Assembly (NCBI GenBank): GCA_964425355.1
Contig: CAYRMO010000097.1
Span: forward strand, 1 to 10,466
Direction of reading: 5' to 3'
Source of the DNA: Litorimonas sp964425355
GTDB taxonomy: Bacteria > Pseudomonadota > Alphaproteobacteria > Caulobacterales > Maricaulaceae
DNA length: 10,466 nucleotides
The position numbers and the translations under genes are program-made. Under the pieces are notes generated by a model. That model saw only the letters and a program-made list of their open reading frames with translations. It did no database searches and was not told the origin of the DNA. Shown here one piece after another: positions 6,894 to 10,466 of this stretch (position 1 is its first letter; the number at the start of each line of letters is the position of its first letter).

Positions 6894-7592
6894 ATGGTGG
6901 CTACCTATCTAGATCGATCTGATACACATGTTCTTATCGTTGATGATGACGACCGTATTCGAGATTTGCTGTCCCGTTATCTCATTAAACATGGCTATAG
7001 GGCGAGCACAGCGTCCAGCGCTGCGGATGCACGTTCAAAAATGAGTGGCCTCCAATATGACCTTTTAATTGTCGATATAATGATGCCTGAGGAGGACGGG
7101 CTTTCACTCACCTCATCGCTTCGCAAACATCATGACTTACCTATAATTTTACTGACAGCACTTGGTGAGGCCGAACAACGTATTACGGGATTGAAAGCCG
7201 GGGCGGATGACTATCTGGCAAAACCATTCGAGCCCGAAGAGTTACTCTTGCGAATAGACAATATATTTAGGCGAAAGGGGAAGGAGCCGACGGCTGAAAA
7301 AGTAGTATTTGGTCCTTATGAGTTTGATTTGACCAAAGAGCTATTGCGGAAAAATGGAAAACAAATGCGCCTGACAACAGGCGAGCAAACTTTATTGGCT
7401 CTGCTTGCGGGCCAATCGGGAGCTGTCGTGTCTCGATATATTTTGACACAAAATATCAAGGCTCAGTCTGAACGGGCCGTTGATGTACAAATGACGCGAT
7501 TGCGTCGCAAATTGGAGGCTGATCCGTCTGAGCCACAATATTTATTGACTGTCAGAGGTGAGGGATATCGTCTCGTATCCGATGTGGTTTAA
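6894..7592 (+). CDS. OmpR/PhoB-family response regulator, PetR-like
   Basis: This 232-residue protein has an N-terminal receiver domain (about 11-128) and a C-terminal winged-helix DNA-binding domain (about 135-229). The receiver has the acidic pair D17/D18, phosphoacceptor D61 in VDIMMPEEDGL (60-70), T88 in LLTA and K110 in LAKPFEPEELLLRI (108-121). The output domain has ERAVDVQMTRLRRKLE (193-208), the recognition-helix region, and TVRGEGYRL (219-227), the wing. The segment LTALGEAEQRITGLKAGADDYLAKPFEPEELLLRI closely matches alphaproteobacterial PetR-type regulators. It is presumably phosphorylated by the kinase encoded 6 bp downstream and then acts as a transcription factor. The start at 6894 has AAGGCG upstream in an A-rich leader. 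Target genes cannot be told from the sequence. Confidence 0.95.
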   Translation: MVATYLDRSDTHVLIVDDDDRIRDLLSRYLIKHGYRASTASSAADARSKMSGLQYDLLIVDIMMPEEDGLSLTSSLRKHHDLPIILLTALGEAEQRITGLKAGADDYLAKPFEPEELLLRIDNIFRRKGKEPTAEKVVFGPYEFDLTKELLRKNGKQMRLTTGEQTLLALLAGQSGAVVSRYILTQNIKAQSERAVDVQMTRLRRKLEADPSEPQYLLTVRGEGYRLVSDVV

Positions 7593-7598
7593 AATGGA

Positions 7599-8903
7599 AT
7601 GAAACAAACCGTTCGAAATATCCTGCCTAAATCTATATTTGGCCGTGCTTTTTTGATCATCATTTTGCCGATCGTGGTCATGCAAATGGTTGTCGCCTAT
7701 TTTTTCTTTAACGCGCATTGGGCACGCGTCACGTCGAGCTTGTCAGATTCTGTCGCGGCCGATGTGGCGGTTGCGGTTCAGTTGTTTAAAGATAACCCGA
7801 CGCAGGATTACGCTGAGTCTTTGGATGCTTTATTGCGGCCGGATATGGAATTGTCAGTCGTCTTGCGGCCTGGTGACGGCTTGCCGACGACGAACAGGAA
7901 CGCGTTTTTCTCGAACCTGGATATGACTTTGCGCCGTTCTCTCCAAGATACAATTGAAGATCCTTTTTGGTTCGACACAACACGTTACCCCAATCATGTC
8001 GACATAAGAGTCAAGGTCGACCAGGGCGTGTTACGCTTTATCGCTGCACGCGAGCGCGTTTTTGCCCCGACGGGTTATGTTTTCATTTTTTGGATGATAA
8101 CCGCAACGGTTGTTTTATCCTTGGTTTCGGTCATGTTTATTCGCCGGCAATCTGATCCGATTGGGGAATTGGCTGAAGCGGCTACTGCATTTGGTAAAGG
8201 ACAAGATATCTCTGGTTTTAAGCCACGGGGCGCGAGCGAAGTCAGGATGGCCGGACAGGCATTTCTAAAGATGCGTCAGCGAATACGCCGTCATATTGAA
8301 CAAAGAACATTAATGTTGGCCGGTGTTTCGCACGACCTGCGTACGCCGCTTACACGCCTTAAATTACAACTTGCCATGCAAGATGACACGCCAGACACTT
8401 TGGCTGCTCGTCGAGACGTCGACGAAATGGATGCAATGTTGAATGGGTATTTAGATTTTGCCAGAGGAATGGGCGAAGAAAAGGCTCAAACCATTCAGCT
8501 TTCTGAGTTTCTGGATATGGCAATTGCCGAGACAATCGACATTAATATTAGCCCGTTCGATGATCAGGAAATTTCGGTGCGTCCCCTTATGTTAAAACGA
8601 GCCCTTGGTAACCTAATCAATAATGCTCTGAAATATGGGTCCAGATGCAATTTAACCATAGAACCCCAAGGCGGGATTATTAGTTTCCATGTTGATGATG
8701 ATGGTCCCGGCATTCCGGAAACGCAAAGACCAGATGTCTTTAAGGCCTTCCAAAGACTAGATGATGCGCGCAATCAAAATGTTGAGGGCGTAGGTCTCGG
8801 CCTATCAATTACCCAAGACATTGTACAAATTCATGGTGGTCGGGTTGAATTAGCTGATAGTGAAATGGGTGGCTTAAGGGCCAGTTTGCATTTGCCGCTT
8901 TGA
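7599..8903 (+). CDS. EnvZ-like membrane sensor histidine kinase
   Basis: This 434-residue protein is the partner kinase of the preceding regulator. A first transmembrane helix (about 16-37) and a second (about 159-181) bracket a periplasmic sensor domain of about 120 residues with no motif I recognise. A HAMP linker follows (about 182-235), then the dimerisation and phosphotransfer domain with H245 in VSHDLRTPLTRLKLQL (243-258). The ATPase domain shows the N box NLINNALKYG (338-347), G1 DDDGPGIP (366-373) and G2 GVGLGLSI (397-404). The HDLRTP motif matches kinases that both phosphorylate and dephosphorylate OmpR-type partners. All catalytic motifs appear intact. Its ATG lies 6 bp after the regulator stop without a good Shine-Dalgarno, implying coupling. 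Its TGA (8901-8903) directly abuts the proC stop on the other strand. Confidence 0.95.
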   Translation: MKQTVRNILPKSIFGRAFLIIILPIVVMQMVVAYFFFNAHWARVTSSLSDSVAADVAVAVQLFKDNPTQDYAESLDALLRPDMELSVVLRPGDGLPTTNRNAFFSNLDMTLRRSLQDTIEDPFWFDTTRYPNHVDIRVKVDQGVLRFIAARERVFAPTGYVFIFWMITATVVLSLVSVMFIRRQSDPIGELAEAATAFGKGQDISGFKPRGASEVRMAGQAFLKMRQRIRRHIEQRTLMLAGVSHDLRTPLTRLKLQLAMQDDTPDTLAARRDVDEMDAMLNGYLDFARGMGEEKAQTIQLSEFLDMAIAETIDINISPFDDQEISVRPLMLKRALGNLINNALKYGSRCNLTIEPQGGIISFHVDDDGPGIPETQRPDVFKAFQRLDDARNQNVEGVGLGLSITQDIVQIHGGRVELADSEMGGLRASLHLPL

Positions 8904-9713
8904 TTAATCCGCAAGCTCTTTGGCGCGGGCAAAGGCAGCGCGCACAGCTGCCGTCATAAGCGTGGACAACCCATTTTCAGACATCAACATATCTAGTGCT
9001 GCCTGGGTCGTTCCATTTGGAGAGGTTACATTTCTACGCAAAGCGGCCGGTGTCTCAGTACTTTCTTCCAAAAGTTTTGCTGCGCCAATTATGGTTTCTT
9101 TAGCAAGTTGGGCTGCAATATCTGGCGGCAGGCCAACATCGCGGGCGGCGGCGTCCAGGGTTTCGACCAATCTAAAGACATAGGCAGGGCCGGACCCCGA
9201 AACCGCTGTTACGGCATTTAGGGCGCTTTCACTATTGACCCGAACAACCTTTCCACCCGCTTTAAGTAAGGATTCTGCGAGTTCGATTTTGTTTTCAGAG
9301 ACGCTAGGATCGGCGAATACCGCGCTTATACCTGCACCAATGGCAGCAGGGGTGTTTGGCATGGTGCGGATGACGGTCTGACTTTGAAAGTGGGTTCTTA
9401 AGGTTCTAAGACTTGTACCCGCGAGTATCGAAATAATGGTGGCTTCCGCAGATATATTGTCTCCAAGATCGCGCCCCAATTCGCCGAAAAGTTGAGGTTT
9501 TATCGCGAGTAAAACAGTACGGATCGAGGGTGGTGTTTCTTGCGGGATTTGAAGATGTTTTGCACCTTTCTCGATCGCGTAAATGGCTTCAGTCCCTGGA
9601 TTGGGGTCCAAAATACAAATGTTTCGAGGTGTAATAAAAGCGGTGTCAAGCCAGCCTTTAAGCAAGGCTCCCCCCATTTTGCCTGCCCCCACAAGTAGAA
9701 CTGTTTGGGCCAT
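8904..9713 (-). CDS. proC: Pyrroline-5-carboxylate reductase
   Basis: This 269-residue cytoplasmic enzyme reduces 1-pyrroline-5-carboxylate to proline with NAD(P)H, the last step of proline synthesis. The N-terminal Rossmann domain has VGAGKMGGALLKGW (8-21), AIKPQ (70-74) and RTMPNTPAAIGAG (116-128). The C-terminal dimerisation and active-site domain has TAVSGSGPAYVF (169-180) and the signature NVTSPNGTTQAAL (228-240). Length is typical. The start ATG (9713-9711) overlaps the stop of the upstream YbjN-domain gene by one base (TAATG), so the two are translationally coupled. The TAA stop at 8906-8904 leaves no bases between this gene and the convergent kinase gene, so no terminator fits between them. 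Confidence 0.97.
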   Translation of the reverse strand: MAQTVLLVGAGKMGGALLKGWLDTAFITPRNICILDPNPGTEAIYAIEKGAKHLQIPQETPPSIRTVLLAIKPQLFGELGRDLGDNISAEATIISILAGTSLRTLRTHFQSQTVIRTMPNTPAAIGAGISAVFADPSVSENKIELAESLLKAGGKVVRVNSESALNAVTAVSGSGPAYVFRLVETLDAAARDVGLPPDIAAQLAKETIIGAAKLLEESTETPAALRRNVTSPNGTTQAALDMLMSENGLSTLMTAAVRAAFARAKELAD

Positions 9714-10246
9714 TAGGGATTTGCTGCCAAATCGACTAGCGCGCTGGTCAAGGCGTCCTCAGGGGACTTTCCGGCCCAGGTCACATATTGGCAGGCTGGA
9801 TAGCCGCGTTCTGCGGCATCAAGCGCCAAAGACAGGATGTCGAGACCTTGTTCCGTTCGAAGTTTCGCGCCACCCCGCAATGAAACTGAGTTTCGATAAA
9901 CTAGACATCGGTTTTTATCCCAATAATCAAAATGTCCCGAAACTAAGCGTTCGTTTAAGAGACTCATAAGGCGGCAAATATCATCTGTGCGCCCACCCGG
10001 GAGTTTTCCATCAAAAATGAGGAAGACCTGAATTTGCTCTTTGCCAGGATTCCAACTCAGCGATACGTCATGTTCGCACCACAAACCTGGCAAGGTTATA
10101 TGAAGTTCATTAATATCGACGCGTTCGCAATCGTAATTTTCGGCAAGACAAATGCGCTCAAACACTTCGAGCGGGTTTTGCCGTAGACCTGAAACACCCG
10201 AAAGGGTCGGGCTAGGTCGAATATGACGTTGGTCAGCGTAAGACAT
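9713..10246 (-). CDS. YbjN domain-containing protein
   Basis: This 177-residue protein belongs to the alphaproteobacterial YbjN-domain group, whose fold resembles type III secretion chaperones. Typical segments are NPLEVFERICLAENYDCER (24-42), ITLPGLWCEHDVSLSW (50-65), LNERLVSGHFDYW (97-109), YRNSVSLRGG (117-126) and YPACQYVTWAGKSPEDAL (149-166). There is no signal peptide or membrane helix, so it is probably cytoplasmic. The biochemical role is not established; in E. coli the distant relative YbjN is linked to stress and motility regulation, which need not apply here. It overlaps proC by one base, a pairing that I recall as common in alphaproteobacteria. The ATG at 10246 has TTGGAC just upstream as a modest ribosome-binding site. 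Confidence 0.9.
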   Translation of the reverse strand: MSYADQRHIRPSPTLSGVSGLRQNPLEVFERICLAENYDCERVDINELHITLPGLWCEHDVSLSWNPGKEQIQVFLIFDGKLPGGRTDDICRLMSLLNERLVSGHFDYWDKNRCLVYRNSVSLRGGAKLRTEQGLDILSLALDAAERGYPACQYVTWAGKSPEDALTSALVDLAANP

Positions 10247-10288
10247 TAGTGTCCAATGAATCAGTTATCTTTAAGATGGAGGCTATGC

Positions 10289-10363
10289 ATGTTTGAAACG
10301 CTGGCAAGTCACCCTTTTGTGTGGCGTGTTGATAACCCAAATAAAGCTGTTGGTAGAATGTAA
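10289..10363 (+). CDS. Possible 24-aa small ORF with strong ribosome-binding site
   Basis: An ATG at 10289 opens a 24-codon frame (MFETLASHPFVWRVD... to VGRM) ending in TAA at 10361-10363. TGGAGG (10277-10282) lies six bases upstream, the best-spaced Shine-Dalgarno match in this region. The peptide has no recognised motif, signal or membrane segment. It is divergent from the ybjN-like gene. It could be a small protein or leader peptide for a downstream gene, or a chance frame behind a purine-rich stretch. Confidence 0.22.
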   Translation: MFETLASHPFVWRVDNPNKAVGRM

Positions 10364-10428
10364 TTTTGGTTAAGTTAGACTAGAGCGTCGAACCCTAATT
10401 TAGAGGCACTTTGATGAGATGAGGTTTT

Positions 10429-10466
10429 TTGTCTGACAAGGCGCGGCGTGAAATTCGGGACCATAG
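10429..10466 (+). CDS. Possible start of a further plus-strand gene, cut by the window edge
   Basis: A TTG at 10429, with GATGAGG ending five bases upstream, opens a frame reading MSDKARREIRDH to the window edge. An alternative GTG at 10449, behind AAGG, would read MKFGTI in another frame. Twelve codons are too few to identify a protein or to choose between these. Recorded as a lead only. Confidence 0.2.
   Translation, partial: MSDKARREIRDH

Larger units (their letters stand above)
10247..10466. other. Upstream region of the ybjN-proC pair, right edge of window
   Basis: This 220-bp stretch should contain the minus-strand promoter of the ybjN-like gene. A TTGCCA and TAGCCT pair 16 bp apart on the minus strand is the best candidate, but it is weak. 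On the plus strand it holds a 24-codon ORF at 10289 and a possible gene start near 10429. I see no terminator or strong inverted repeat. Confidence 0.4.

Noticed and set aside
10360..10385. TTAACC-like half-sites as CtrA boxes (also near 630 and 993)
   Set aside because: Only half-sites are present, none with the TTAA-N7-TTAA spacing, and such hexamers are common in DNA of this composition.

Overview
The window looks like a chromosomal housekeeping segment of an alphaproteobacterium of moderate to low GC. The protein set supports this: a YbjN-domain protein joined to proC, a PetR/OmpR-type response regulator with an EnvZ-like kinase divergent from an alphaproteobacterial-type ilvE, and uvrD, prmA and pepP close together. 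A Maricaulales/Hyphomonadaceae-like genome is possible, but the sequence alone does not prove it. I see no transposase, phage gene, CRISPR array, tRNA or rRNA.

Layout from left to right. (1) Positions 1-562, minus strand: the N-terminal part of an M24 Xaa-Pro aminopeptidase (pepP), cut by the window edge. (2) Positions 563-1068: about 500 bp without a large gene. It contains a plausible 46-codon plus-strand gene (784-924), then an imperfect inverted repeat of about 90 nt whose 3' arm can also pair with a downstream segment, then a strong plus-strand intrinsic terminator (1039-1070) touching the prmA stop codon. This is the least explained part of the window. (3) Positions 1069-6757, minus strand: a compact gene group read as ilvE, uvrD, a lipoprotein with alpha/beta-hydrolase features, and prmA. 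The last three are separated by 9 bp and a 4-bp overlap, so they are very likely one operon. A 116-bp gap separates ilvE from uvrD. (4) Positions 6758-6893: a divergent promoter region with two palindromes next to ilvE. (5) Positions 6894-8903, plus strand: a two-component system, response regulator then sensor kinase. (6) Positions 8904-10246, minus strand: ybjN-like gene then proC, overlapping by one base. The proC stop abuts the kinase stop with no base between them. (7) Positions 10247-10466: about 220 bp of upstream DNA with a short plus-strand ORF and possibly the first codons of another plus-strand gene at the right edge.

The functions are mostly core metabolism and maintenance: branched-chain amino acid transamination (IlvE), proline synthesis (ProC), proline-peptide degradation (PepP), DNA repair (UvrD), ribosomal protein L11 methylation (PrmA) and envelope signalling (the two-component pair). 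I do not see a clear defence system or biosynthetic cluster. The best candidates for undescribed biology are the small gene plus structured RNA at 784-1070 and the lipoprotein hydrolase-like gene.
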